From NCBI GenBank assembly GCA_024699855.1, contig JAMPIQ010000003.1, positions 2,790,001 to 2,854,000 on the forward strand: a stretch of 64,000 nucleotides of DNA. Direction: 5' to 3'. Made by a program: the position numbers and the translations under genes. The notes beneath the pieces are model-generated. The model had not been told where the DNA came from. It was given only the letters and a program-made list of their open reading frames with translations, and did no database searches. This DNA is from Aphelenchoides besseyi (lineage: Eukaryota; Nematoda; Chromadorea; Rhabditida; Aphelenchoididae). Positions 1 to 11,700 of the stretch are shown here, one piece after another (position 1 is the first letter of the stretch; every line of letters starts with the position of its first letter).

Positions 1-1196
1 ATTGCGGACATTTCAATGGAAAACGGTTGGAAGTCGTCTGTTGCAGCAAGAATGTCAGTTTTCAGAAACGACAATCGAATCTTAAAAGCAGTTGATTTGT
101 TGTGTGAAAGCGAAGAAGCCATTTTTGCGCCTTTCGATGGCGAGCTGAGTTTCCATCAGCCGTTTGGTGGAGAAACAGATTTCCAATGTGCGGACCAGGG
201 AGTAAGTTCTCAATGGTTTATTCGGAAAGATACATTGATTTCCGGTGCGAATTGATGGAACCGGCCAATGGCGTGGATACTACGTTCTGATTAGCACTGT
301 GGTGCCGTTTCGTTACGGAGGTTCAGTTTTAGCGGGCGATAAAATTGGCGTAGTAAGAAGGATTTTCGTTTAACTAGAAATACCTGTTCTTTTAGGCCGG
401 AAATTTGGATTGCGCGTTGGATCCATCCAAACGATCTTCTCGAAAGTAATTTGCCCTGTAGTTCCTGTCGCTTAAAATCGTTTAGTTACGTCCGAATCGA
501 ATTGTTCAGAAACGCAAAGGAAGTTGATATCACTCAGCACTTGGTCGATTGTAAATAAGTGACTTGATTCTTCAGACGAACTCGGTTTCAGGTATGTGTA
601 CGGGACAGATATGCGAAACGAATTACAACAACCGACTTGTCGGCGAACCTTTTCGAGTTATCAGGTGAGTTACAAGCTATTAGCTAATGATATTTGTTTA
701 TTCAGTGGATACAATGGAATAAGAGGCTGGGAGATTGCGTGTGAATTGCGAGAAGAAGATGAAGATGAGTCTGCCGATCGCTCATACGAAGACGATCCAT
801 TGGCTCCGACAATCTACAGGTAGATTGTGGAGTGCAGTGGTGATTGTTGTTGTTTGTTTTAGTCCAATTGAAGGAGAGATTTTGGGACGAGTTCGATTAA
901 ATCATGCCGGAAACATCTACGCCGGTTGTGAGAACGATGCGGTATTCATTACGGGCATCGGCACGTGGCTTGACTACGAAGTTCGATTGTACAACGTTCG
1001 ATATCGCGAAGAGTTGGGTTTTGGACGAAAACACGTGGTTCAAGGACAACCGATAGCACGACGATTAACTTGCAATGGAGTTCCGGATTCAGTTTTCATG
1101 GAAGTTCGATTCCAAGGAGTAGTTGTAGACATTACTGAAGCAATCACAGCCACTAGTTGTCGTCATCGCTCATTCAATGGCATTTTCCGTAAATAA
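1..1196 (+). CDS. Tandem LECT2-domain secreted protein (5' partial)
   Basis: Two LECT2-like (M23-peptidase fold) domains follow each other. Exons read as <1-201, 245-352, 396-445, 486-550, 592-664, 706-819 and 863-1196; frames join, and most introns are 40-43 nt. Domain 1 has the motifs AVDLLC and IFAPFDGEL followed by GVRIDGTG, and ends near YVRIEL. Domain 2 has GWEIAC, SPIEGEILG, FITGIGTW and VFMEVRF. These match the family pattern GVDVLC / VYAPF-G / GVRISGRG / HVHIE. LECT2 is a secreted zinc-binding signalling protein; a nematode LECT-2 guides dendrite patterning. In both domains the positions of the zinc-binding His and Asp of the family look substituted, so metal binding is doubtful. The first intron (202-244) would end in CG rather than AG. 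The signal peptide and start lie outside the window. AATAAA follows at about 1232. Confidence 0.8.
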
Positions 1197-1575
1197 CTTT
1201 CAAATTTGTACAAATGATTTTTCTATAATCAATAAATAGCAAGCACCTTTTAAGTCACAACGAATAGAAACATTGATCCGAAGATTACTCATAGGTCATT
1301 TTCGCGCGTCAAACATATCCTTGAACGTTTGATTCTCCCGCTCATCGTCACGGTTTTCTCACGCGGAAGCTGACTCATTGACCGGCTCTTTCTATTTCAA
1401 CTTTCTTGAAACCCAATTGGTAAATTACGGGCGTTTAATTGAATAACTCGAAGGCACTTGGAAGAATCTTAAGCTCATTATGTTTACAATATTAAGTTCT
1501 TCTTCGAATTCCCAAAGACCATAATTGAATACGCGGGCATAAACAAGCGCTTGAATAAGAGAATACAATTGAAAA
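1197..1575. other. Intergenic, probable promoter of the receptor gene
   Basis: About 380 bases hold the 3' flank of the LECT2-like gene (AATAAA near 1232) and AT-rich sequence before the next start. I see no gene, repeat or RNA in it. Confidence 0.5.
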
Positions 1576-2799
1576 TTGTGTACTTTTACTCACTCCTTCC
1601 CGATGGACACGAATAGAATGACTTGTGCTCCTGAAAGATTTGGGCTCATCAATCACTACTTTACGACTTGTGGATCGATTGTACTGAACTTGTTTGCCTT
1701 GTATGTAATTCGAGTATCTACAAGAAATGAACTTGGCTTTTACACGAAGATTTTACGAATCGCATTCATCACGGATATAATCAACTCGATGTTTAGTTTG
1801 CTACTTTATCCAGTAAGTTCTAATGTTAAGTAAAGGTCATAGGGCCATATTGAGGATGAAGATAGAGATCTGCCATTTTACGTCATTCGTGGTGCTTTGC
1901 AGTTTGTTACCGTTTACTTCACGCAAAATGTCAAACATTGGTTGTTGGTTTCGTGGTTCGCATTTCTTCTCTCGACCGCCAACTTCTCGGTTCCCGCATT
2001 TCTGTATCGGTACTTTGTTCTGTGCAGGTTTGTCAAATTGAGTTCGCATCTATCTACTCAATTTGGATCATACGAAATGTCTAATCGTGAGATCTTTCTC
2101 GTTTATTTGCTATCTGCGTTTCCGTTAGTTTTCGGAACATTCTTTTACGCTCTGCTGATCGACAAACACGCTTATTATGTTGTGGAGAAATTGGTATCCA
2201 CCGGAACACCGTGTCTTCAATACCAATGGACAACCGCTTTCAGCGGATATTCGTTGAAAACAACTGTAAGTTTCTGCGCACAAAGTTAATGGTGAAAAAG
2301 GGAATTTGCAGACAGATTTCGTTCTTTATTACATGGTGATTGCGGCACCGGCTTCAAGAATCGTTTCCTACATCGTCATCACTCTTTGTGCAATTGCGAT
2401 TATGCTCTTCATAAGTAGGAATAAAGCGAAACTTAGAGACACAAAACTGCAAGTAACCATCACACGGACGTTGATTGTTCAGGTTTGCCGAATAGAAACG
2501 TAGTTGAATATTCCAATGTACAGGCGACAATTCCGATAGCCTTCTGTGCAAGTGCCGTTTATCTTGGAAACGCTTGGCGAGGAAAAGGATTCCAGTTTAT
2601 TTGTTTTCGTTACATTTTCCTTTTAACCGTTTGGGTTCCACTACTCAATCCGTGCGTTAGTCTTCTGTACATTACTCCATTGCGGAAATTACGTTTTCGA
2701 AGTTTTTTGAAGATCGCACAAATCAAACCTCGTGACAACGTGCTTATGGTCGTCTCCACCTCGTCCAATAACCTCACACAAACAGATGTCGGGAATTAA
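1576..2799 (+). CDS. Seven-transmembrane chemoreceptor, Str/Srj-like
   Basis: This is a serpentine receptor of the nematode Str superfamily, expected in the plasma membrane or cilia of sensory neurons. Exons: 1576-1812, about 1855-2265, 2312-2482 and 2524-2799. The predicted protein has about seven hydrophobic segments. Family landmarks are the segment after TM3 (FLYRYFVLC), the cytoplasmic stretch TITRTLIVQATIPI before TM6, and the TM7 end WVPLLNPCVSLLYITPLR. The first intron could be 30 nt (acceptor at 1842) or, in the same frame, 42 nt (acceptor at 1854); 42 fits the usual length here. The start is the first of two close ATGs (1576 and 1603); the second is equally possible. AATAAA lies at about 2850. 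Assignment to Str versus Srd/Srj is by general pattern only, and the ligand is unknown. Confidence 0.75.
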
Positions 2800-3293
2800 A
2801 CGACAAGAAGAAGTGTCTATTGTCCGTTTATGAACATGAAAACACCAAATAAACAATTCAACCAACCTCTCAAGCACTTCCGTGACTAAACTAAATATCC
2901 TTACGAAGAAAACTAGACATCTGGTCGTCTAATCACCTAAAAACTCGTGGTTTAGTGTTGATTCATCGTTGTCTTCTTCCATTTGTCCACTTTTGAACAT
3001 TGCGCAATTGTTGTCAACGCTCGTCTTCATCAAACAGCGGACCGGATCCCCCTCAACGAAACGACGGGAATGAAAAGAGGCGTGTTGATGATCACAAGCG
3101 CAAGAGATCCGTCAGATTCCGCTCGCTCGTCTCCAAAGGCGTCAGTTTGCCGTCGACGGTGAGCGACCGAGTGGACTGATTTTCGTTATACGTGCGATTT
3201 TCCTTCGCTACAGCGCAAGATCTCGCCGATAATCGAGTTGATGGCGTTAATTTGATTGTTTTTATGTTCCTCATTGATCGATTGATTTCAGAG
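2800..3293. other. Intergenic and probable 5' leader intron
   Basis: The stretch holds the 3' end of the receptor gene and the leader of the next one. A donor-like GGTGAGCG near 3159 and the acceptor at 3291 could bound a 5' UTR intron, or the acceptor may receive a spliced leader. Nothing else is evident. Confidence 0.4.
3284..3291 (+). promoter_or_regulatory. 3' splice site directly before a start codon (possible SL acceptor)
   Basis: TGATTTCAG ends two bases before the ATG at 3294. In nematodes such a site often takes a trans-spliced leader. It also decides the start: the reading frame is open upstream, but Met 3294 begins a clean signal peptide. Confidence 0.45.
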
Positions 3294-4855
3294 ATGAAGC
3301 GGCTGTTTATATTTTTCGTACTTGTGATTTGCGTATTCGCCAGCACACCGCCACCCAATCATGTGGTGCTCAACGAACGTCGCAAACACATCGACGCCGA
3401 TTCGGCGTGGTTGGACAAAACGGGAGCAAAAGTCGATCATGTAAACGACAGCAATTCGAATTGATCCCGATTTTTGTGTTCAGGTATCGTTGGATGCAAG
3501 TGACAAGGAGAAGGTGCTCGTCGATTTGCTCGACAGAAACAAACAACTCTCTGCGTCGAGTCACGGAAACATTGCAGCCGCTCAAATTGAAGGAGGCGAA
3601 CGAGCGCAAGTGCAACGCTTCGGCGATAAAGGTGGTCTCGCACAAGCTGCTGGACACAAGTGAGTGATTCATCTCTTTCAACTAATCACTCAATCAATTA
3701 GAGCTCAATTGCGATTGAACGAAGGCGAAGGAGAACGACACGCGCATTTGAAAGCGGACGGCGAATATGAGTTGGACACTGTTGCTGAAGGCTCATTGAA
3801 AGACCCAAAGGACACGAACTTCAAAGCTACTAATGATCGATTTAATTTTAATTTGAAGCCAGAAACACAACAAAAAGACGATGGAACGGGAACGTTGTCT
3901 TTTGTCGATCGAGTAAACGGTCTACCAATCTTCCTTTTAAATGTTTAGTTTAGAAAAATGGAACATCCGGCAAGTACGCGTATACGATCTCACAGAACGG
4001 TCGTCGAACCGATGCTCAGATATCTGCTCACGATATTGGACGAGATTCAATAACGAGCTCATTATTTGGTCGTCGAGATGACAAATACCACTGCACTGGT
4101 AAGTGGATATAAATAAACGTTGATTCGTTTACATTTAGCTGAAACACCGGGTATTTCTCAGTGCTACGATGCCCAGGGCCGAAGCGCAGGAAAAGTTGTG
4201 GCAGATAAGAACGGGAATACAATCGTCTACAACGACAAAGGTACGGAAGTTATTTCGGATTTTGCATTGAGATCATTTCTTAGACGTTCCAATCGGTTCT
4301 GGTCAAGTTCACAAGATAAACGAAACGTCGTATGAAGTAGTTGATCGTTTGAAATTCAATCATAACCTTGTGAATTTGAGGCAATTATCAGCAAAAACTT
4401 GTTTATTGCTCGTCTTAAAAACATGCGTCGATCGACTTGTTGTCGCGAAATCACCGGCTATGATTGTGTTCAAGGAATGAAATTGGCCAATCCACAGTTC
4501 AGTCATCCAAGCCAACGAGACGGCGATGGAAATTTAGCGATTACGTGGCCGGATTGTTTTGACATGTCCATAGAGGTCACACTTCCAGCAGGTAAACAAA
4601 TCAACCGAAACTTTTTCAAGAGAAATTCAGGTGTTCACATCAATCGTCTTGCAATGAAATTGGATGTCAGCATTCAACCGATTGGCAAACTGCGATGCAT
4701 GGATGTTGCAACATGTGGCGTATGTCTTTTGTGTTTTTGAGCGGGTTTGAATGCGTGCGATTTCCTTTCCTCAATTTATAGTTGAGAATGCTAAATGGAA
4801 TACTTATTGTGTGATCTTGGCTATTCTTGTAGTTAATTGCATATTCTGTGAGTAA
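3294..4855 (+). CDS. Secreted or type I membrane protein, family not recognised
   Basis: I do not recognise the family. Exons: 3294-3440, 3484-3659, 3702-3912, 3954-4098, 4139-4240, 4284-4336,  4381-4591, 4631-4723 and 4782-4855; frames join throughout. The protein starts with a strong signal peptide (MKRLFIFFVLVICVFAS), continues with a charged, low-hydrophobic region of about 150 residues (GEGERHAH, DPKDTNF), then a Cys-containing part (KYHC, SQCYD, STCCRE, GYDC, PDCF, LRCMD, ATCG). It ends with a hydrophobic segment (CVILAILVVNCIFCE) that could anchor it in the membrane. The last junction uses a donor at 4724; if the donor at 4720 is used instead, the hydrophobic tail is lost and the product is secreted. 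An extracellular role is inferred only from the signal peptide and paired cysteines. AATAAA signals lie at about 5030 and 5045. Confidence 0.6.
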
Positions 4856-6228
4856 GCGATTATCTAAATCGATGTGCTTGCGTCGCAGATTTTAGTCATT
4901 GAGCAAACGGCTTGCACACTGTTTCTCAATCTAGTGATGTTGAAGGACTAGCCCTTTAATATAATATCAGCACAGTTTTGGTAGTTCAGTAGAAGCTATC
5001 AGCTCTACAACTAAAGCACAACATCCAAATAAAAGCACACCCAAATAAAATACTTTCCGTCACTATGAGCTCAAGAAAAAAAGAACTCCTGACCAAAATT
5101 TCTTCCAGATTACGAATTTTAAATAATATTCTGATCATCGTATACAAAAACGTACCGTAAAAATGCCACTTTGCGGTCGTTCAAAAGTCAACATTTTTTG
5201 GCCGAGTGGTGAATGCGCGGGATATTTTGGCGCCTCGAGGGCAAAAGTTCGATTTCGCGCGCTGACACTTAAATTTTAAAGTCGTGCAAACAGGGGAATT
5301 GATTGTGTGAGTGTATGGTCGAATGGTTTTTGGTTTTATACCACTGAAAAATAGCCTTTGTAATTGTAAAACGCTGATCCGGTGTTTGCACGTTGCTAAA
5401 CATTCAGCTTTATTGATACTTTGTTTGGCACTTACAATGCACTGAAAATGTTTTCCGCCGATGCATCCCAACGTATGTGAATCCCAATGACTGGAATTCT
5501 CGAACGTTTCTCTCCCACATCACTGTTTGGTCGTGGCATATATTGTAGTGCCAATTTTACCGGATAAGCAGCAGGCTCCTTAAAAGAATTGTGACTATTT
5601 TGTTTCGTCGACTTAAAACATACAACCGAACTGAAAGGAACACTTTCGAATTGAACATCTGAGAATTTACTTACGCTTTTCTGTTCGTTTTCTTTGTTCG
5701 ATTCGCCTACGGAATAATCCGAACACAACGAATTGCCATTCGAAGAAAATAGGTCCTGAAATTGAACGGCGTTGTGGCAGCTTACTCGTGATAACCCTGC
5801 GGTTATACTTCTGATTTAACGTCCGATCAACCTTCCGATTTTCTAGTTACAGGTCGTCCGATCCGACGTCCGGCCAACCCTCTAAAACAATGAATGTCAA
5901 CAAAAAGGTTCACGTTACAAACGGTAAAAACACTAAAATATGTCCGTTGACCAAAACTCCTCGAAATGATCCCATGATTTTTCAATTCTACCAACTTAAC
6001 AAAATCATTCCGCTATTCCTTTTGGGACTTACTGTTCTTTCGAACGACTATTTTCTCAGTTCCGTCTTGAAATTTTGTAATTTCTTGAGACTAAATTTTA
6101 CATTTTCGAAAAAAATAAGACGTCGTTTAAGACAATGGTATCGCAATCTTCATTGATGAAAATATGACTCTGCGTAACGAGGCTTATCACTTAGTGAAAC
6201 GTGAAAGTCTCCCAAAATCGAATATTGC
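4856..6228. other. Long spacer with no supported gene
   Basis: About 1.4 kb between two plus-strand genes. Open frames on either strand are short and show no recognisable family. A hydrophobic stretch encoded at 5985-6060 (IIPLFLLGLTVLS) could be a 5' exon with a membrane anchor for the next gene, but I could not join it by splice sites. Confidence 0.35.
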
Positions 6229-7283
6229 ATGGTCATACGATCAATTTGCTCGAATGTATTTTTAAAAGCTCAGATTGTGAGCGGAAGAGTTGTGAACTTG
6301 TTTCACTCGTTAAATGATGTAAATTCATTTCTTTCTGCACAAAACAAGTCATTTTTATACAAATTAATTTATATCTTTTCAGGGATCACTCGGAAACTGT
6401 TTTTATTGCAATTGGTGTAAGAATTCACAGTGAGTTATAAGAAAGAAAACGGTGATAACTTCGAGTTGTAGCAAATTGAAACTCCTCGAAAACACTGACG
6501 GAAATTTGTGTCGTGCAACCGAAGATCGAACATATCGATTAACAGTCAAAGTGAGTTTTGAGATGATGACTCACTTAACAATCCTTGCCTATCGTTCAGC
6601 TTTGTCCGCCGCCAGAAGATCCCGAATTCACGTTGTGTTCCACTTTCTCGAAAAGTGTTTGGCAAAAAGATTATTGGCAGAAAGAAGGAGCTGTCGATGT
6701 TTGGATGAAATTCTACGAACGAGGACCGAATCGAGCAGAGGTATAAACTCGGATAGCGTGTTTGAATAACTATGAAATTTGATTGCAGTTAGAAAAACAA
6801 TTCTTTACTGAACTCGACAATCCGCTTCTTGGAAAGGCCTTCAAATTGGCGATGATTGGAGAATGGTTGACGGCTAATGGTTTAGACGTAAGTATTCTTT
6901 CGTATTTCAATTACAAGAAATTGTTCAAGCAAGGAAGTTACACGCCAACCAACTCGGAGCTTCTGGAGTATTGGGTGTCAAAACGGGATCCCGATCGTCT
7001 TCTGACCTGCGAACATGCAGTTATCGATTACGAGATTGAAGGAGCGAAAGTCAAAACCAATTTGTTGTTCGAAGCTGCAACGACAGCCAATTCGGTGAGA
7101 TTTGCCGAAATGTTGTTCATCGAGTGTGTGTTTTAGCTTCCGAATATTTTCAAAGACAAGAAATGTGCGGCATACGAGCGACTGCAAGAGAATCGCTTCC
7201 AACAAGAAGTCCAGGAATACAAGAAAACCGCTGCTAAAGGAAGCATTCTGAGCGGTTTGGGCAATTTGTTTCGACAAGGATAA
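6229..7283 (+). CDS. Unrecognised conserved-looking protein, multi-exon
   Basis: Exons that join in frame: about 6229-6318, 6383-6429, 6472-6550, 6600-6740, 6789-6887, 6930-7094 and 7137-7283. The product is soluble and Cys-rich near its N-terminus (GNCFYCNWCK, LCRATED, LCPPPED, TLCSTF). It continues through a helical charged region (WQKDYWQKEGAVDVW, AFKLAMIGEWL) to a basic C-terminal helix ending GLGNLFRQG. I do not recognise the family and assign no function. The intron after 6887 could be 30 or 42 nt in the same frame; 42 matches the neighbours. The start is uncertain because an upstream exon may be missing. AATAAA follows at about 7377. Confidence 0.5.
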
Positions 7284-7488
7284 CTTATTTTGTTTTTATT
7301 TAAAATGCAAGAAACGCGTGTAATTAGTTTGGCCTCTTGACCTCAATTTCGAATTGTATCATTCAATCGTTTTTAAATAAAAGATCGTCAATCAAGAGAT
7401 CTAAAACGTTGAATAGGATCCAAACAATATAATTATTTCATTCAAATTGTAACAACAACGTTAACAATTGAAACATAACAAAAAACAA

Positions 7489-10400
7489 CTACAACGCCAA
7501 TTGTGCCATCGAGCGAACAGAAGAAACGTAATCCACGAGTCCTTGGTTTGTTTTCATTCTAAAACACACAAGTGGATCAACTTGTTAGATCAACTTACAA
7601 ATCAATGAGCTCCTGATGGTTCCGGAAATACTGTTGAAGTGCAGTAACCGAGTCAGAGAACGCCAATTGAGCTTTAAACACATGACCAAAAGCATAAACT
7701 AATTCCCGACATATCGAGAAGTAGCGAGCAATTCGCATTCGTCCGGCTCGTGTGATATTGGCCGCTAACCACTTCAGCAGTTCGCCCACTTCGGCGTCGA
7801 GCAGGTCTTGAATCACAGTCGGAACTGGAATCTCGCATACAAACCAACTTTTAAACTGCCAACTCACTTTCCTTGTATGGCATATCATTCAAAGTTCGTT
7901 CCAACAGTACGCCGTCGTTCAAAGCCAACGACATGCACAGTGCTTGACTATACTCATCAGAATAAAGAGCATTTTCGATTGCTGCAGGAGTTACATTCTC
8001 AGCTAATCGACGAGGTTGAAAACGACGGTGATTGTCCAGCGAGTAGATTTGAACTCCCTCGGTTGTAACGGCGGCAAAAGAGCGTCCAATGGGATTGAAC
8101 GAAAATTGTCGTAACTCCAAGGACGGACGATGCACACGTTCGGACGGGTCTTTTCGAGCAACACCCGAAGCTCGGATCGACTTCGTGTCCTCATCATCAG
8201 ACTCAATTTGATCTCCGTGAGCAAATGGAGTGAATCGGGGCTGCAAACACGAAATTAGAAGTCGAATAAGAATCTTACGTTTGTTCCTTCGATACTCATG
8301 TTATGACTCAGTCGAATCCGCCGCAGAATTGTTCGCGCAGCAAAGTCATAGATTGAAAACAAACTCGACTGACCGCCAACCAAAAGAAGCGAACCGGTGG
8401 GTGAGAACTCCAGACACGTATACGATCTAAAGAACCGTTTATGTTAACAGCAATCAACTCACTTGTTCTTCTGGACGGTCTCTTTTTTCAGTTGTTGTCC
8501 TCGTTCTCTCACGGTGTCCAAATCCAATTTGGTTTCCAAAATAAAAACTTCTGCGTGTGTTGAAGCTTCGAAGACGTGAACTGTAGAGTCGAAAGTCAAC
8601 GCGGCCAAATAGAAACCATCGGGACTGTGCTTCACGTCCACTCCTTCGTGTGAAAGTTGAATTGATTGAGATTCAGCTCTTGCTACATTCCAAACTCGCA
8701 GAGTTTTGTCCATAGAGACGGAGACCAAACGAAGCCCGTGAAGTGACATTCCGGTGATTGGTGCCGTGTGTCCTAAACTTCCAATTATAATAAGAAGTAA
8801 AAGTCATTTCTTACCGTGCATAACATCGAGTAGGTTTCCGGTCTCAATCGCCCAGACATAAACTTCGAAGAGTTGCCGTGAACTAGCCAAACAGTTTTGT
8901 CCCGTTCGATCAGCACACAAATTCTCCAACTGAGTTTGTTTGGGTGCTGTCATTGTACGGAAATTTCTGTAGCGCTTCATATCGTGAGCCACCACTTGTC
9001 CATCCATAGATGCAGACAGAATCGCATTTCCACTTTCGGTGAAACACAAACTCGTGACCGGCGCTTTATGTCCGCTCAACGTTACAACGCACATGCACGA
9101 TTGAGAGTTCCAAATCTTGACCTGAGCGTCTTCACTTCCAGTAGCCAAATGGATTCCCAATGGCGAATAAGCGGCACAAAGAATCGGCTTCGTGTGAGAT
9201 TGCTGTTTAACCACGAAGACTTCACTTTTGATGTCCCAAACGTAGAGCGAGGCGTTGAAGCCACGACCAACAGCGAATGCCAAATGAGTGGCCGTCAAGT
9301 CGATGGTTTCGACGCGACGATTCACGTTCAAACTAAATTAGCGAATAGAGAGAAGCAAATGAACTTCTTACTTTAAGTGTTTCAAAACCACCGGCTCGTG
9401 TTCTACATTCACAACAATCGCGGCTGAGCTCTCGAATCCAACAGCCATCAAGTGACTCATTTGACTGAATGAAACGGCAGTGACATCCGGTCGTCCATTT
9501 GCTTCGAACAGTTCGTACAGAATTCTTGTGTATTCACGATTCAATGAATAGGAAAGATGTGGGATTTTTTCATTGTCAACTTCCATTTCATCAGACGCTT
9601 TTTTTCTTCCACAGTTTTGCTGATGGAACATTGGCAATGAAATTGGACATTTTCCCTCGACGATTAACCATCAAGACCTGAAAATGAGCTGGTCGTTGTG
9701 CCTGTCGATTCAACGCACGTCATAAGCGTTTTTCTTGTTGAAAAACGCACCCACAGTTCGGCGTTATCCGTCAACGTCATCAACGGGAATCTCGTCTCTT
9801 TACTGATGGCCGAAAACACTCGAACTGCGTGACTTCGAGTGACACACAACAGAGCCCGAGAATCGGCAGACCACTGAAGCGAAGTGATCGCCGAGTCGTT
9901 CGAGATGTTTCCGAATCTGCGTCTCGTCAACATCCGCAACGGTTCGCTTGCTGTTCCTTCGTTGTCAATCGCGTAGACCGCACAGCAACCGTCCATTCCG
10001 AAAGCCAGATATCTAAATTAAAACTACGAACAATGAAAGCAAACACTAAAACTGACTGGTTGTTTGGAGAGAAAGCGGCACATCGGACGTTATGACCCAT
10101 TTGACGCTGATAGAGAACGATGTTGTGTTCCAGCAACACCAATGAAGCAATAGACACTGAAACAACAAGTGAGTAAAGAAGCCGAAATCATATCACTTAC
10201 TTTCGTTGATCAGAACAGCCATTGTTTGCTTGTGATTGAAAGCAATGTGAACGATGTTGTGATTCGATTCGCATTGCAAAGTGTGAGAAGAGTCGCTGAA
10301 ACAACAGGAATGGACGTTCAAGAAAGAGAACTCACTTCTTCAAGTCAATTATTTTTACTTTGTTTCCAACGGGACTCGCCAAAAGCGAGGAATCGAAAAA

Positions 10401-10506
10401 AGTGACGTTGGCATTCTTGTAAACCGAACCAACCAAATCCGAGGGCTGAAAACGTCCGAATAGCTAACTCATCGGTGTGATAACAAACCTGAAATAGCGA
10501 TTCCAT
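7489..10506 (-). CDS. pwp2: PWP2/UTP1, WD40 subunit of the small-subunit processome
   Basis: PWP2 is a tandem WD40 protein of the UTP-B complex, which binds the 5' external transcribed spacer of pre-rRNA with the U3 snoRNP in the nucleolus. The start is ATG at 10506-10504; exon 1 is only 18 nt (10506-10489) and exon 2 is 10445-10336. Family landmarks: N-terminal DLVGSVYKNANVTFF and SPVGNKVKIIDLK; the block VVKQQSHTKPILCAAYSP with GSEDAQVKIWN; ASMDGQV and KRYRNFRTMTAPKQTQ; TTEGVQIYSLD; and the C-terminal Utp12-type helical region (QDLLDAEVGELLKWLAANI, LQQYFRNHQELIDL) ending at the stop 7491-7489. Introns are short throughout. The last two exons have an inverted near-identical copy at 10933-11160. 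Confidence 0.93.
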
Positions 10507-10743
10507 TTCAACGCAAATCAAATGGGTTTCTGAACAACTCGATCTGTTTGGGTAAACGGAGTGCATGAGACCAGAAAGAAAGAATGAAAAATTCTGTTCG
10601 AAACACATCTATGTGCTTGATGGGAATGTCGGAGATGACTTTTCTATTGGTCATACAGTTGGAATAAATAACCGCAAAAGATGATTGAAAACGTAACAAC
10701 TTGATTACAACAGAGTTTATTTCATGAAAATCTCCGACAATCA

Positions 10744-10932
10744 ATCGCTTTCGTTAGCCGTTTTAAGTGGCTCATCGTTCTTCTTGGACTTGGGTTCGAT
10801 GAAGTGCGCTTTGTTGGCTTCTGCTTTGATTGCTTTCTTGCTATGGAAACCAAGTGGTTCGACTCGTTCTTTCGTATCCATCAATTCAGTTGACAATTTG
10901 ATGACCTTTTTCGACGGCTTAGTTCCATCATA
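10744..10932 (-). pseudogene. 3' fragment of an unidentified gene
   Basis: On the minus strand a 61-codon open tail (GTKPSKKVIKLSTEL ... PLKTANESD, stop at 10746-10744) is followed by AATAAA at about 10718, so it looks like the authentic 3' end of a Lys-rich protein. Its upstream edge stops exactly where the inverted PWP2 copy begins, with no splice acceptor or start codon there. I read it as a displaced last-exon fragment. The parent gene is not in the window and I do not recognise it. Confidence 0.5.
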
Positions 10933-11160
10933 TGTTTAAAGCTCAATTGGCGTTCTCTGACTCGGTTACTGCACTTCAACAGTATTTCCGGAACCATCAG
11001 GAGCTCATTGATTTGTAAGTTGATCTAACAAGTTGATCCACTTGTGTGTTTTAGAATGAAAACAAACCAAGGACTCGTGGATTACGTTTCTTCTGTTCGC
11101 TCGATGGCACAATTGGCGTTGTAGTTGTTTTTTGTTATGTTTCAATTGTTAACTTTGTTG
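10933..11160 (+). pseudogene. Inverted duplicate of the PWP2 3' end
   Basis: By eye this segment matches the reverse complement of 7453-7680 over about 228 bp with only one mismatch seen, near its end. It contains the penultimate exon part (from the TTTAAAGCTC block), the 40-nt intron with its GTAAGT and TTTTAG, the last exon with its stop, and some 3' flank. It has no start or promoter. The perfect intron means the copy was made from DNA, not from mRNA, and recently. Confidence 0.85.
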
Positions 11161-11415
11161 ATCAAAAACAATCCAGAAACTTTGACCTAAACGCTTTCGA
11201 AGCTTATCAACTAAATCCGCGTTAAAAATCCATTAAAGTCTTCAAATAGCTTAGTTCTGTTAGACAAACTGACATTTATTAAAAAAGAGAAATTAATAGA
11301 AACAATAAGCAAAATTCATAGAAACTGATCGTCTGCAATGACGTTTTTGTGGTACAAAAGTCGAACGAATGGGAACAGCGTAATTAACCATGTCGAAATG
11401 CAGCAAACAATTGAC

Positions 11416-11515
11416 NNNNNNNNNNNNNNNNNNNNNNNNNNNNNNNNNNNNNNNNNNNNNNNNNNNNNNNNNNNNNNNNNNNNNNNNNNNNNNNNNNNNN
11501 NNNNNNNNNNNNNNN
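11416..11515. other. Assembly gap (100 N)
   Basis: Exactly 100 N, a conventional scaffold spacer of unknown true length. It sits 255 bases past the duplicated PWP2 fragment, so the nearby order of pieces should be treated with care. The flanks 11161-11415 and 11516-11700 hold no gene I can support. Confidence 0.95.
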
Positions 11516-11700
11516 TCTGTGACTGTATCTATAAATCCGCGAAATAGTGACCAGACGTGTCTGAAATTGCGATCACTAGAATACAATTTTATTTTCTTTC
11601 TTGTCTGAGGCGCTATTAAAGTTGTCAGTAAAGGTGTAACGGCCGGAGATACTTGATCATATGTTTTTGTCATAAACAACCATCTGGTTAGTTTAGAGCT

